The notes beneath the pieces were generated by a model. It saw nothing but the letters and a program-made list of their open reading frames with translations. It had not been told where the DNA came from and ran no database searches. Positions 33,120 through 43,410 of a DNA stretch of 64,000 nt are shown here, piece after piece (the first letter of the stretch is position 1; every line of letters starts with the position of its first letter). Position numbers and translations under genes: made by a program. This DNA is from Hyposmocoma kahamanoa (lineage: Eukaryota; Arthropoda; Insecta; Lepidoptera; Cosmopterigidae), in NCBI RefSeq assembly GCF_003589595.1, contig NW_020654080.1, positions 5,678,709 through 5,742,708 on the forward strand. The letters are read 5' to 3'.

Positions 33120-34560
33120 AATATTGTCGATGTCGAAAATCGATATCGAAAGCAAAGGTAAATAGTGCGGGGAGACTCCTTCCGTGTACCTCAAAACAAT
33201 CTGGTAAGACGAAGAAAAAGGAAAACATTTCGGGTCGGCGGGAGGTAGAAGTGGAACGTAAAAACTCCCAAATACGTTTTTCTAAGTTAGAATTTTTAAT
33301 AGCCGTTCAGAATGATGTAATATGGATTCTGCGTCTCTGGTGCAGTTCAAGAAATATTGCTATTAATATTCTCTATTTCCAACCGTTCACAAGCCATTCT
33401 AGCTATTATCTCGATACCTCCAATGAACACTACAACTGGTTACCTCTATTACAACCTTCGGCTTCGTTTAGGTACCAGTCTCTTGTTTTTTTATTTTTCT
33501 TCTTTTCTCTGTTCTTTTTGTATACTTTACTAATATTATGCTCCCCGAATTTTGTAAAAAAAGTAACAAAAAACCAAATTTCGAAAAAAAAACTGGAAAA
33601 CGAATTTTGTTAAAAAAAATGAATCAGAAAACAAAAAAACAGAACAAACAAAAAAATTGAGTTGGCGTAGTATTAGTGTTAATTTATGTTAACATGTTTG
33701 TGGTTTACAGTATTTCCATACAACTGGGCTCATCTACTGTGTTTCAATGGGGTAATAAAAACTAAAACTGCCCTTACAAAAAATGTAGTAAGTAGTCTGA
33801 ACCGTTCTTGACGAAAGTGGCATAGAGTTCAGTTGAAATCTAAATGTCAAGCTTGACTTACTCCTGACTCTGGAGATTTTAATAGATGCATGTATACCTA
33901 CGGTGCAGCAGTCTTATAAATAATAATAAAATATGTGTTTTTTCTCAATCTTTATTTAGATTATTAATTTTTTTCTTTATAAAATTTTAATTTTTCCGTT
34001 TTAATTTTTCGTTATAAAATGTGTTTTTTTTTTATCACAATGCAACCTAACCTTTCATCCTGCAAACTTATAGCATAAATATTGTTCTAAATCGAGCTTT
34101 TTATTTTTCACTAAAGATATATATCAATCAAGAAACACAAATAAGTTATAACAGTTTTTCTGAAAAAGAAAACCTATTTTACTTCTCCAGAAAAGTTGCG
34201 TTTTGTCCCTTATGTTTTATACTCACTACCTCAGTATATGCTGGAAAATGCAATACGCAAACGCAATTTTTAATTTTAATGTGTTACTCGGCTAAGCAAA
34301 TTCAAATAATTTGTTTCTAAGCACGCAACGTAACTCAAAACAGTACCATTAGCACATAGCACTGTCCGAGTATTCGTATACGGCGCAAAGGCTTTGTTGT
34401 TTTGGAATAAGACGCATTTCCACTTCCTTTTTCTCCTAAAATTACGCCCAAAGGTATCTTTACTTGTTAATCGACGCATATTAAGACCATCTGTGTCTGT
34501 AATAACCATGAAATTACTGAATAACTGAATATCAATTGCGTATATCAATTAGTAATTTTG
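33120..34560. other. AT-rich interval, nothing recognised
   Basis: The open frame at 33251-33613 is dominated by low-complexity Phe and Lys codons. No real gene is supportable. Confidence 0.5.
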
Positions 34561-34562
34561 CA

Positions 34563-34737
34563 GTAGAGCTCATTGTGAAAAAGTTCGTCCAGGGAAGTAC
34601 CTTACCTATTTAAGCAGCCAAGTAGTAATGTTAGCATTACTGCGTTCCGGTTTAGAAGAGTAAGGGTGCTGGTGAAATTACAGGCACAAGGCACTTGTCA
34701 ACTTGTGTCTCTTAGATCTTTGCGATTTAAAGCTCAC
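34563..34737 (+). repeat. Repeat A copy with a deletion
   Basis: It begins TGTGAAAAAGTTCGTCCAGG and has the hairpin AGTAATGTTAGCATTACT. It lacks the GGCAGTGCCC block and stops in AAAGCTCACA, where the LINE begins. Confidence 0.85.
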
Positions 34738-36005
34738 AACACTGCGGCTCTACATAGCGATTATAAGATCCGTGATCAGTTACGGCGCGATAGTATGGTG
34801 GCCATGAACCAAACTGACGACCGCAACCGATAAGCTGGACAAAGTCCAAAGACTTGCTTGCATGGCGACTACCGGCTGCATTAGGACAACTCCAACTGCG
34901 GCCCTTGAAGCGATGCTGGACGTGGGACCCCTCCCACTGTTCATCAGACGAGAAGCAGCGTCAACAGCAGTGCGTCTAAACAGAGCCGGCCTTTGAAAGC
35001 ACACGAGGACCCCACATACAGAAATCCTTTATAAGACTGTCGATGAGGAACCGCTACTGGAGGCGGCTGTGGTTAGGATCCCAAAACAATACATCTTTGA
35101 CAAAAAATACAAGATACAATTGTTTGAAGATCCCAACGAGGGACTGAACCCCAGAGAGGTTCGCGTCTTCACTGATGGATCAGAAACAAATTCAGGAACA
35201 GGTACTGGGGTATTCTCAGAAGGCCTCAATATTAGTATATCAACACCGCTTGGTGACTATAACACAGTATTTCAGGTTGAATGCGTGAGTATCAAGTTGG
35301 CGGCAGAAGCACTCATAGCGAGAAGAGTAAAGAATCACTCCATTCGAATACTCTCCGACAGCATGTTAGTAATTCAAGCACTGAACAGCTATGACATAAA
35401 CTCAGGGCTCATTTATGAATCATCAAGCACTCATGGAGATATGTAAACACAACCACGTAACTCTACAATGGAATAAAGGACACAGCGGCTCACGTGGCAT
35501 TGACGCAGCATTTGAACTAGCCAGAAAAGGGTCGGAGACTGACGCTGTAGGACCAGAACCCATAGTGTTCCTCCCCTACCAATGGTCCAGAACAACTATA
35601 CACAATGGTACAAAATATTCCCATAATAACACCTGGACCACCCTTACGGTTTGTAGACAGGCGAGGAAAGAACTCCCAACGCTCAACGCCAGTCTATCTC
35701 GAACATTAATTAAACTCAAAAGGCAAGAGCTTCGCACTGTAACTGCCGCCCTAACGGGTCACGGTCCATTCAATAAACATTTTTCAATTTAGGTATCACA
35801 GACAGCCCTCTATGCAGAGCGTGCATGGAAGGGGAGGAAACAGCTGTGCACATCCTACTACAGTGCTCCGGCGCGTGGCCAATACAGGGCGAAGTACCTT
35901 GGAGTGCTGAGGTCGTTCCCCGAAGTCTTCAGCAAACCGAGGAGGCTGGTTAGATTCCTGGAGGAGCTTGGGTGGCACGAGTAGGACCATGCGCCCACCA
36001 CACGC
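34738..36005 (+). pseudogene. 5'-truncated RNase H-bearing LINE: RT thumb, RNase H, zinc tail
   Basis: The RT C-terminal part reads LYIAIIRSVISYGAIVWWP and VQRLACMATTGCIRTTPTA (34738-34990). The RNase H domain lies at 35069-35446 and continues in another frame at 35415-35792. Its acidic residues are visible in VFTDGSETNSGTGTG (Asp), FQVECVSIKLAAEA (Glu) and IRILSDSMLVIQAL (Asp), and the final block is a degraded GHSGSRG. The tail holds CRACMEGEETAVHILLQC (Cys-Cys-His-Cys) near 35815. Two frameshifts and stops break it. The 3' end merges with an (AAT)n run at 36009-36029. Confidence 0.88.
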
Positions 36006-36008
36006 AAA

Positions 36009-36205
36009 ATAATAATAATAATAATAAAATCTCTTTATTGCCTCCAATGTAAACAGAACTTGTACAAAAAAAACGATAATAAATAAAACTTAAATGACAA
36101 ATAAACTTATATTAAATGACGTAATAAACAGGAGGCAAAAGGAGGTGTCTCAGCTGGTGCTGCGCCTGTTGATGACAGTTGCAGCGCTGGTTTTTAGTCA
36201 CCCCC
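36009..36205 (-). mobile_element. Probable LINE 3' UTR, inverted against the preceding LINE
   Basis: On the minus strand, ACATTGGAGGCAATAAAGAG with a polyadenylation-like signal leads into (ATT)n. The tandem run is therefore shared tail to tail with the plus-strand LINE. No coding region was recognised. Confidence 0.4.
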
Positions 36206-36386
36206 TTCTCCCTTAGATGGAATGCGGGATAATAGTATCGAGGACAGGGCTATTATGTATCAATTTAAATCTAACATACTATTTATCTAAATACGAACAT
36301 ATATATGTACTTTCTTTGATATTAGTAATAAAATCAAATAGGCGCCTTGAGGTCGAGTTGCAGACACCAGCCCGTTGCACCAAGTA

Positions 36387-36614
36387 CCAAGTAACTATTT
36401 CTGCCGCCAAGTAGTAATGTTAGCTTTACTGCGTTCCAGTTTAGAAGGGTAAGGTTGCTGGTAAAATTATAGGCACAATGGGACTTGTCAACTTATGTCT
36501 CTCAGATCTTTACGATTTAAAGCTCTGAGTGGCACTGCAACTGTTATGGACAGGCGAGTAGCTTACCACCAGGCGCACGAATTGTTCGTCCCGTCACTTG
36601 ATTTAAAAAAAAAA
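36387..36614 (+). repeat. Repeat A copy
   Basis: ATTTCTGCCGCCAAGTAGTA to CCGTCACTTGATTTAAAAAA. The outer 5' end and the GGCAGTGCCCC arm are missing. Confidence 0.88.
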
Positions 36615-37128
36615 TTGTGTATGAAAGTAAAATCTAAAAGTCATGGAACAAGTGTTATTTATGGTGTTAGTAATAATAGTCTTGCGAGGTTACTAGTATT
36701 TTACAAATCACCCTGTATAAGTTACGGTTTGATTTCAAATATTGAAGAAAATCAGTAACATACAAACGTATGTTTAATTGAGGACAAAGCCGTTAAGTTC
36801 TCGTGATAAGAGCAAGACCTAGGAGTGGAATCGTAAACGTTTATGGTCAATGTTGTTTAACTACATTCGACCATTAGTAGCTCCTTCGATTCGTATATTT
36901 TATCTATTTGTAACTTTATTGCTTTCTGGTTCATTTCAAGTGAATAAATATTGTGTTGGTTAGAGCTTGTTGCTAATTGACAAATTACTTAGGCCCGGGT
37001 GCGTATTTCTGATTACGTCTTCAGTCGGCGAATGTGTTGTCTTGAATATATACAGCATACGGATGTGTAGTTCCAATTTATGAAATGAAATTGTTTTATT
37101 AGAGTGAACAATTTCATGTTCAGTAAAT
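36615..37128. other. Interval with no recognised feature
   Basis: AT-rich. No supportable gene or repeat. Confidence 0.4.
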
Positions 37129-37211
37129 AATGCACGCACGCACGCACGCACGCACGCCCGCACGCACGCACGCACGCAGGCACGCACGCACGCACGCACG
37201 CAGGCACGCAG

Positions 37212-37258
<47 letters not shown>
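37129..37258 (+). repeat. (CACG)n tetranucleotide tract
   Basis: About 32 units with interspersed CAGG and CCCG variants. Open frames over it are artefacts. It is joined directly to repeat A at 37259. Confidence 0.95.
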
Positions 37259-37384
37259 GATGGGACTTGTCAAGTTATGTCTCAGGGTAACGGGCGTAGT
37301 GGCAGTGACCCTTACATGTTTGCGATTTAAACATCTGAGTGGCACTGCAACTGTTATGGACAGGCGTGTAGCTTGCCGTCGATA
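37259..37384 (+). repeat. Repeat A copy, middle part
   Basis: GATGGGACTTGTCAAGTTAT to GGACAGGCGTGTAGCTTGCC. Confidence 0.85.
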
Positions 37385-37403
37385 TGTAGTAACGTATAGG
37401 TAT

Positions 37404-37404
<1 letters not shown>

Positions 37405-37453
<49 letters not shown>

Positions 37454-37463
37454 NNNNNNNNNN
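37405..37463 (+). repeat. (CA)n tract ending in an assembly gap
   Basis: CA repeat 37405-37453 followed by ten N (37454-37463). The true repeat length is unknown. Confidence 0.95.
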
Positions 37464-37587
37464 GTTTTTTAATTTGCTCGAGTATTACTTATCGGACTGT
37501 TGTCAGACGGAGAACGAGAGTACAGGGCCGGAAAAGGGGCCAGGAAATGAGACGGGTAGAGTTGCTGCTATGCGTAAGTAAGCAGCG

Positions 37588-37711
37588 TTAGGATCAACTC
37601 ACACTGGCGCAGAGTCGAAGCGTCGCGACGCATCATGTTTTTCGCCTATAGAAAAAACAGGACGCGACGCGACTCTTCGACTCTGCGTCAGTGTGAGTTG
37701 AGCCTTAGGTT
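37588..37711. mobile_element. Palindromic fold-back MITE
   Basis: Left arm CAACTCACACTGGCGCAGAG, TCGAAGCGTCGCGACGC. The right arm on the minus strand is CAACTCACACTGACGCAGAG, TCGAAGAGTCGCGTCGC. The arms are about 60 bp with a very short centre. A half copy is at 20922-20982. Confidence 0.8.
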
Positions 37712-38339
37712 ACGACACTGCATTTGTCGTTGGGCACTCTGCTGACGCAACTCACCGGCAGTTCCCGTATGGTATCACTCTAAGATTATTGTTGACGCCT
37801 TATGGTGTATGAATTTGAGATTGTTACAAGTTGACACTTGTCAGACCTGTGGGTCCACACCCAACCATCCAGCGATGGATATTAATTTTGCGACTAGGTC
37901 ATCTTGAAATGTGCATGGCTGTGTGTTCCCACGATGTGAGGTTTCGGCCATTTTTCACAATGTTTCAGCCGCAATAAAACATTACACTTATTGAGCCCTT
38001 CGGGACAGAATTGTTTCCAACGAAAACGGAAATACGCACCCCGGTTATACCAACGCTGCTGTGATTAATTCCGCGGTAGTGGTTTGTGTCTCATGTTTAT
38101 GTGTACGTGTAAAATGTCTATCGATCCTTAATTATATGAAAAAATTTTTTTCGAGGGTAGGCGTCAAGTCGAGTAGACGCGATTTGCGTACGCCTTTGCA
38201 ATTTAATTAATAAAAATTAATTATCTACATTTTTTCGACCAAAATACTATCTCAACTATGAAAGTTTAGTACATGTTACCTGCCTGCAGTCAGTGAGTTT
38301 CCTTTAACACTCAATCACTTCACTTTTACAACATTAACA

Positions 38340-39101
38340 ATGGACAGCATTCAAAATAGTATTGATGCTTTGGCTGCAACATTTGCCTCAAAGTTGGCAG
38401 CAGTTGAAGAGAGGTTGCAGATGGTCTCCCCTGAGAAAGTGCCCTCCGTCAACTCAATTGCTGCAGAGTTTAAACAGCTCCAGACTTTTGTGGTGTCATC
38501 TTTCAGCAACATTCAGAAGCAATTGTCCATTCTGACAAATGAATGCGACGACATGGAGATGCGTAGCCGCAAGAAAATATTGTTATTCCATGGAGTACTA
38601 GACGCTAAGGATGAAGATACCCTTGAAGCTGTTACAGGTGTCATTAATAAGCATCTGAGTTCGCTATGTCTGCGGCCGGTACACATCAGTCGTGCCCACA
38701 GGATGGGGCGTTCTTCACCTAACAAACCCCGGCCCATTCTTGTGAAGTTTAGCAGTGTACAGATACGTGATGAGACATGGTTCTCGAAAACCGGCCTGAA
38801 AGGTACTGGAGTTACGGTTTCAGAGTTTCTGACAAGGAGGCGCCATAGGATTTTTGTAGCTGCTCGTGAGAAACTGGGCATTTCCAAGTGCTGGACCAGC
38901 GGTGGCCGCATTGTGGCCCTAGGCGATGATGGTAAGCGACACTCTATTACGTCTCTTGACGACCTTGAGCGTATTCCGGCCGCAAATCATGCTCGGAATG
39001 TGGAGTTGCAACAAAGCAAACCAGTTGGTGGAGTCAAGGTGGCGGCGAACCCAGCTGGTGGCTCTAGGCCTAGACCACGGCGGGAACTTGCAAGAAAATA
39101 A
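38340..39101 (+). CDS. Non-LTR retrotransposon ORF1 protein, 253 aa
   Basis: This is the RNA-binding ORF1 protein of the element, expected to coat element RNA and act as a nucleic-acid chaperone. The first ~75 residues are heptad-like and predicted coiled coil (Leu, Val, Phe at regular spacing, including the PSVNSIAAEFKQLQTFVV stretch). An RRM-like segment follows: MEMRSRKKILLFHGV around residues 72-86, then ISRAHRMGRSSPNKPRPILV. A C-terminal domain follows (SEFLTRRRHRIFVAAREKLG), then a basic tail ending RPRPRRELARK. This layout is the type II ORF1 seen in L1-like and CR1-like elements. The start is the first ATG of the open frame, in context ACAATGG with A at -3. ORF2 begins 655 bp downstream. 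Confidence 0.85.
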   Translation: MDSIQNSIDALAATFASKLAAVEERLQMVSPEKVPSVNSIAAEFKQLQTFVVSSFSNIQKQLSILTNECDDMEMRSRKKILLFHGVLDAKDEDTLEAVTGVINKHLSSLCLRPVHISRAHRMGRSSPNKPRPILVKFSSVQIRDETWFSKTGLKGTGVTVSEFLTRRRHRIFVAAREKLGISKCWTSGGRIVALGDDGKRHSITSLDDLERIPAANHARNVELQQSKPVGGVKVAANPAGGSRPRPRRELARK

Positions 39102-39756
39102 GTGTGTTCGCTTTCTTTTGTGTGTAGCTTACGTTTATGATTTGTGTTTGCAAATTTCCTGTGTTAAAAAGGCTATATTTCTATTTTTATATATCTGCCG
39201 ATCGTGTCGGGTATGACGCTCTTTTTCTAAATTTCATATCGGTACCTTTCACAAACTAGTAGTACCTTCTTTCTTACTTTCGTATTATAAAATTACATGT
39301 CTAACCACTTGTTTGAACAAAATCATTAAGTTTGGAATACTTCTGTCATATGACAGTTTTTTTTTGTACCAATTAATTGATTAAATAAGTTTAGATACGT
39401 CAAAACCATAACTTAGAAAGTGTATTCGAGAGTAATGTTGTCTCTTACTATTTTTACCATTATGTCCCTATTTTTGTCACAAAAACTGCTTTTTTTTTCT
39501 CTCTTACTGATGCGTTCAGTGTGTTATTTTGTTCTCAACATTGTATGTTTGTTGCGTTCCGTTTTGTGTTTTTTTTTCTTATTCTTTGATTGAACTGTGC
39601 TTTAGTTTTTGTTATATATTTTATTGTTTATTTCACTCATTGTTTTATTCTTGGCTGCTGGCGGGTTACAGATTAAACTGTCGATTTTAGTACTTATTAC
39701 TACTTATTATATTATATTATAAATTTAGTATATTATTATTATTTATTTATTACACC
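39102..39756 (+). other. Inter-ORF spacer of the LINE
   Basis: A T-rich 655-bp stretch between ORF1 and ORF2. No ORF, splice pair or second element end was recognised inside it. Confidence 0.6.
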
Positions 39757-42636
39757 ATGGATATCTCGTTATGCAATAATAGTGATTATTTTGTCTCTTG
39801 CTCGTCAGACGAGGACAGCTTTCACAGCTTACCCCCTTCCTTACATCAAAATTTGAAATCCATCTTTTCTGATGTGTCACGTAATTTTAATGTTGCTCAC
39901 ATCAATGCACAGAGCATTCCGGCTCATTATCCTGACCTACTTGCCTCTTTTGATGTAAGTAATATTCACGCTATCCTTGTTTCTGAATCTTTTCTAAATT
40001 CTTGTCTCTCTTCTACTTCTTACTCCTTACCTGGTTTCCACTTAATTCGCAATGATCGATTAAGTTCATCTCACGGCGGGGTAGCCATTTACTTGCGTAG
40101 CTACATTCCCTTCAAAATTATTAGTAAATCTGTTCAACCACCACCTCCCAATACGGCTGAGCATCTTTTTCTTGAGGTAACGCTTTCACATGTAAAAATT
40201 CTTCTAGGTGTTTATTATAGTCCTTCTCTTACAATAGACTACTTCCCCTCCTTCGAAAATCTTCTTGAAGACTTGTTACCATCGTATGACCACACCATTA
40301 TCATGGGGGATTTCAACACCTGCCTCTTGAAGAATGATGTTCGCACGAATAAACTTCATACTGTTGTCAATTCTAGTAATCTTCATGTTTTGCCCCTATC
40401 TTCAACTCATCACTTTCCTAATTGTTTGCCCTCTCTTTTAGATTTGATAGTGGTTTCCTCACTTAATCACGTCGACAAGCATGGTCAGTTTACTGCAGAG
40501 GCATTTTCCTACCACGATCTAGTGTACCTTTCGTATAAGGTTCGTCCTCCTAAGCCAAAGCCCAAAATTCTAATGCAAAGAAATTTTGCCAATATTGACA
40601 TTACCAGACTGCGTGGGGATGCCAGTGCCATGGACTGGTCAGTTATTGAACAGGCCGATTCAGTTGATGAACAGTTGCAACTTTTTAATTCCTCGCTCAT
40701 TCAACTGTTTGATATCCATGCTCCTGTTCGTCCTGTGCGCGTCAAGCACCTTCCTGCTCCTTGGCTCGATGATGTTATCCGCAAGCATATGGGCATCAAA
40801 AACCGGGCTAAAATAGTGTTTAGAGCCGACCCGTCTGATGCCAATCGGGAAAAATATCATCAAGTTCGAAACCGCTGTAACACTATTATTAGAGATGCAC
40901 AACGTCGTCATGTACATAAAGCCGTTGAAAACGGGGACCCAGCGAAGGTCTGGAGGTTTTTGAAATCTTTAGGTATTGGAAAATTTCCTAATAGCAAAAC
41001 TTCTATTGACGTTGACCTTAATCTCCTTAATACTCACTTCTCCTCTTCCTCTTCTATTGATAATAAGGTTAAGTCAGATACTCTGCAATTTCTTTCTGAA
41101 TTGCCATTACCTAATATTCCTTCTTTTGAACTCAGCCAGTTCACTGTTGGTGATGTCAAGAGGAACATTCTCTCCATCTCATCGAATGCCGTTGGTTGTG
41201 ATAGCATTAGTCGTAATATGATCATTCCGCTCATTGATATCCTCACTCCTGTCATAACCAAAATCCTTAATACATCCATTTCCACTGGTACCTTTCCATC
41301 TGCTTGGAAAGATGCCCACATCATTCCTCTTCCAAAGAAAACGAATCCCTCTTCCCTTTCTGAATATCGCCCTATTTCCATTCTCCCTTTCCTCTCCAAG
41401 GTCCTTGAAAAGCTTGTCCATCATCAACTCACCCTTTTCCTTACTCGTCACAATCTTTTTAATCCTTTACAATCCGGTTTCCGCTCTGGACATAGTACGA
41501 CTACTGCTCTTGTCAAAATCTCTGATGACATTCGACTGGGAATGGAGAATCATCAACTCACCGTCCTTACTCTGTTGGACTTCAGCAGTGCCTTCAACAC
41601 CGTTGATTTCGACTTGTTGCTTGCGCTGTTTGATTCTCTTGGCATTTCTCCGGCAGTGACTGGCTGGTTCCGCAGTTACCTGTATGGGCGGCGACAGCGC
41701 ATGCGTTGCGAGGATTCATTATCTTCGTGGTGTAATGTTGTTGCTGGTGTACCGCAGGGCGGCGTGTTATCCCCTCTTCTATTTTCTATTTTTATTAACT
41801 CCATCACTTCTTCACTTTCTTCTTCTTACCATCTCTATGCAGATGATCTCCAAATATATACACAGGCCCCTCTAACCAACTTACGTGACGCAATTTGTGC
41901 TACGAATATAGATCTTGAGAGGATTCTCACCTGGAGTCAATCATTTGGTCTCAGTGTCAACCCTTCCAAAACACAATGTATAATCATTGGCAGCCCCTGG
42001 TTCCTAACGCGTATTAATCCTTCCTTACTGCCACCTATCACGTTTGATAGCGTTCAAATCCCACTCAGTGCCACCGTTAGGAACCTTGGGGTTATTTTCG
42101 ATAAGTGCTTATCGTGGAGGCCTCATGTCACGGAGTTAAGTAGGAGGGTGTTTGCTGCGCATGGGTCTCTTCGGCGTTTAGGTAATTACCTTCCCATTCC
42201 GACGAAAATCAGTTTAGCACAATCACTCCTTTTGCCTATTCTGGACTATGCAGATGCGTGCTATCCTGATTTGTCTGAATGTCTCCTCGGCAAACTAGAG
42301 CGGCTGCAGAATCTTTGCATTAGGTTCATTTTTGGGTTACGTGAATTTGACCACGTCTCCGATTTTCGCTCGAAACTTAGATGGCTACCCATTCGTCGTC
42401 GTAGAGATCTCCGCGTTTTATCCCTACTGTACACTGTCCTTTTTAATCCAACTTCTCCTGCTTATCTTAAGAGTTGTTTTGAATATCATAGCAGTACTCT
42501 CTGTCGCACCTTGCGCTCTTCTTCTACTCTTTCTCTGAACTGTCCTATATACTATATATTAGGAGCATCAAGCTGTGGAATGACCTGCCTGAGTCGATCA
42601 GACGAGCAAAGACTATTGAGTCATTTAAAATCCTAG
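39757..42636 (+). CDS. Non-LTR retrotransposon ORF2: endonuclease and reverse transcriptase, 959 aa, C-terminus frameshifted
   Basis: It nicks target DNA and copies element RNA by target-primed reverse transcription. APE-type endonuclease, residues 45-260: NVAHINAQSI (Asn50), VSESFL (Glu77), LLGVYYSPS (Tyr), IIMGDFNT (Asp185, Asn187), LLDLIVVSS, and SYHDLVYL, where the usual Ser-Asp-His reads Ser-Tyr-His (His253). RT, about 515-800: IIPLPKKTNPSSLSEYRPIS, LTLLDFSSAFNTVDF (catalytic Asp608), VPQGGVLSPLLFSIFIN, and YADD at 694-697. The thumb and C-terminal part includes LERLQNLCIRFIFGLREFDH and LRWLPIRRRRDLRVLSLLY. There is no RNase H. The annotated last ~35 residues are out of frame. The ancestral ending (RSIKLWNDLPESIRRAKTIE, then HYLKL, stop 42660-42662) is in the next frame. 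The start ATG lies in ACCATGG context. Confidence 0.93.
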   Translation: MDISLCNNSDYFVSCSSDEDSFHSLPPSLHQNLKSIFSDVSRNFNVAHINAQSIPAHYPDLLASFDVSNIHAILVSESFLNSCLSSTSYSLPGFHLIRNDRLSSSHGGVAIYLRSYIPFKIISKSVQPPPPNTAEHLFLEVTLSHVKILLGVYYSPSLTIDYFPSFENLLEDLLPSYDHTIIMGDFNTCLLKNDVRTNKLHTVVNSSNLHVLPLSSTHHFPNCLPSLLDLIVVSSLNHVDKHGQFTAEAFSYHDLVYLSYKVRPPKPKPKILMQRNFANIDITRLRGDASAMDWSVIEQADSVDEQLQLFNSSLIQLFDIHAPVRPVRVKHLPAPWLDDVIRKHMGIKNRAKIVFRADPSDANREKYHQVRNRCNTIIRDAQRRHVHKAVENGDPAKVWRFLKSLGIGKFPNSKTSIDVDLNLLNTHFSSSSSIDNKVKSDTLQFLSELPLPNIPSFELSQFTVGDVKRNILSISSNAVGCDSISRNMIIPLIDILTPVITKILNTSISTGTFPSAWKDAHIIPLPKKTNPSSLSEYRPISILPFLSKVLEKLVHHQLTLFLTRHNLFNPLQSGFRSGHSTTTALVKISDDIRLGMENHQLTVLTLLDFSSAFNTVDFDLLLALFDSLGISPAVTGWFRSYLYGRRQRMRCEDSLSSWCNVVAGVPQGGVLSPLLFSIFINSITSSLSSSYHLYADDLQIYTQAPLTNLRDAICATNIDLERILTWSQSFGLSVNPSKTQCIIIGSPWFLTRINPSLLPPITFDSVQIPLSATVRNLGVIFDKCLSWRPHVTELSRRVFAAHGSLRRLGNYLPIPTKISLAQSLLLPILDYADACYPDLSECLLGKLERLQNLCIRFIFGLREFDHVSDFRSKLRWLPIRRRRDLRVLSLLYTVLFNPTSPAYLKSCFEYHSSTLCRTLRSSSTLSLNCPIYYILGASSCGMTCLSRSDEQRLLSHLKS

Positions 42637-43034
42637 TTAAGGCTCATTACCTTAAATTATAAATTCTACTCTGCTGTCTTATTTATTGGTTTTCTTTTTT
42701 TTTAAATTTTTTAATTTTCCTCTTCTGTGGTGATAATATATTTATTTGTATGTATTATATTAGTATTTAAGTATTTATGTAATTTATATGTTAGTAGATA
42801 TTTATTATTTATTTCATTCATATATTATGATGTTTAATAATAATATCATATTTATTGCGCCCTCTATTATTATTACTACTTTTAGTTTATCCTAATCACC
42901 CCAAGGTTGCCTGGCAGAGATTGCTATTTAGCAATAAGGCCGCCTGTTGTACACTGTATTTTTGATTGTTTTGTATTTTTGCTTGTTTATTGTGCAATAA
43001 AGAATATTGAATTGAATTGAATTGAAAAAAGTAT

Positions 43035-43122
43035 GTTTAAATCATTTCTCATAAGATTGAAAGAGTTCGTCCAGGGAAGTACTGCCGCTTTACTTATTTC
43101 TGCCGCCAAAAAGTAATGTCAG
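43035..43122 (+). repeat. Repeat A 5' fragment
   Basis: GAAAGAGTTCGTCCAGGGAA to CTGCCGCCAAAAAGTAATGT, directly after the LINE tail. Confidence 0.8.
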
Positions 43123-43257
43123 AACATAGAAAAAATTATCTAGACTAGGCACTGCGTTAACGTATCTAGCTGTTACTGATCTTCATTATAAGGCTTTTCT
43201 TTTTATTTGCGTGCGTACGTATTGCACTTTTCTGTTCTTTTTTAGAAATAAATAAGT

Positions 43258-43325
43258 ATGCATTTGACCACCAGCTCACCTGATGCAAAGCGACGATAAG
43301 GTCGACAATGTAGCATGCACACTTA
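43258..43325 (-). pseudogene. LINE family G trailer fragment
   Basis: ATTTGACCACCAGCTCACCT and AGGTCGACAATGTAGCATGC match the trailer of 31139-31352. Confidence 0.45.
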
Positions 43326-43335
43326 AATAATGTTA

Positions 43336-43410
43336 CGAAGCGATGGGACGAACATGTCGTGCGTCTGTTAGTAAGCGATCCGCCTAACTATAATAGTTAC
43401 TGTGCCACTG
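43336..43410 (-). repeat. Repeat A, left part, split by a MITE
   Basis: GCGATGGGACGAACATGTCG to AGTTACTGTGCCACT. The rest resumes at 43960 after the MITE with AGAGCTTTAAGCCGCAAACA. Confidence 0.85.

Larger units (their letters stand above)
38340..43026 (+). mobile_element. Nearly full-length non-LTR retrotransposon (CR1/L2/Daphne/Kiri group)
   Basis: Two large ORFs in order, then a 3' UTR with ACCCCAAGGTTGCCTGGCAG, GCAATAAGGCCGCCTGTTGT and GTGCAATAAAGAATATTGAA, ending in about three GAATT units, as in CR1-group elements that end in short tandem repeats. There is no RNase H. The 5' UTR extends upstream of ORF1 to a point I cannot fix, so the listed start is the ORF1 start. The element is the youngest-looking in the window: both ORFs are open for 253 and 959 codons, and only the ORF2 C-terminus is frame-damaged. 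Confidence 0.93.

Noticed and set aside
36960..37472. Open frames of 66-145 codons over the CACG and CA tracts
   Set aside because: Simple-repeat artefacts; one also crosses the N gap.
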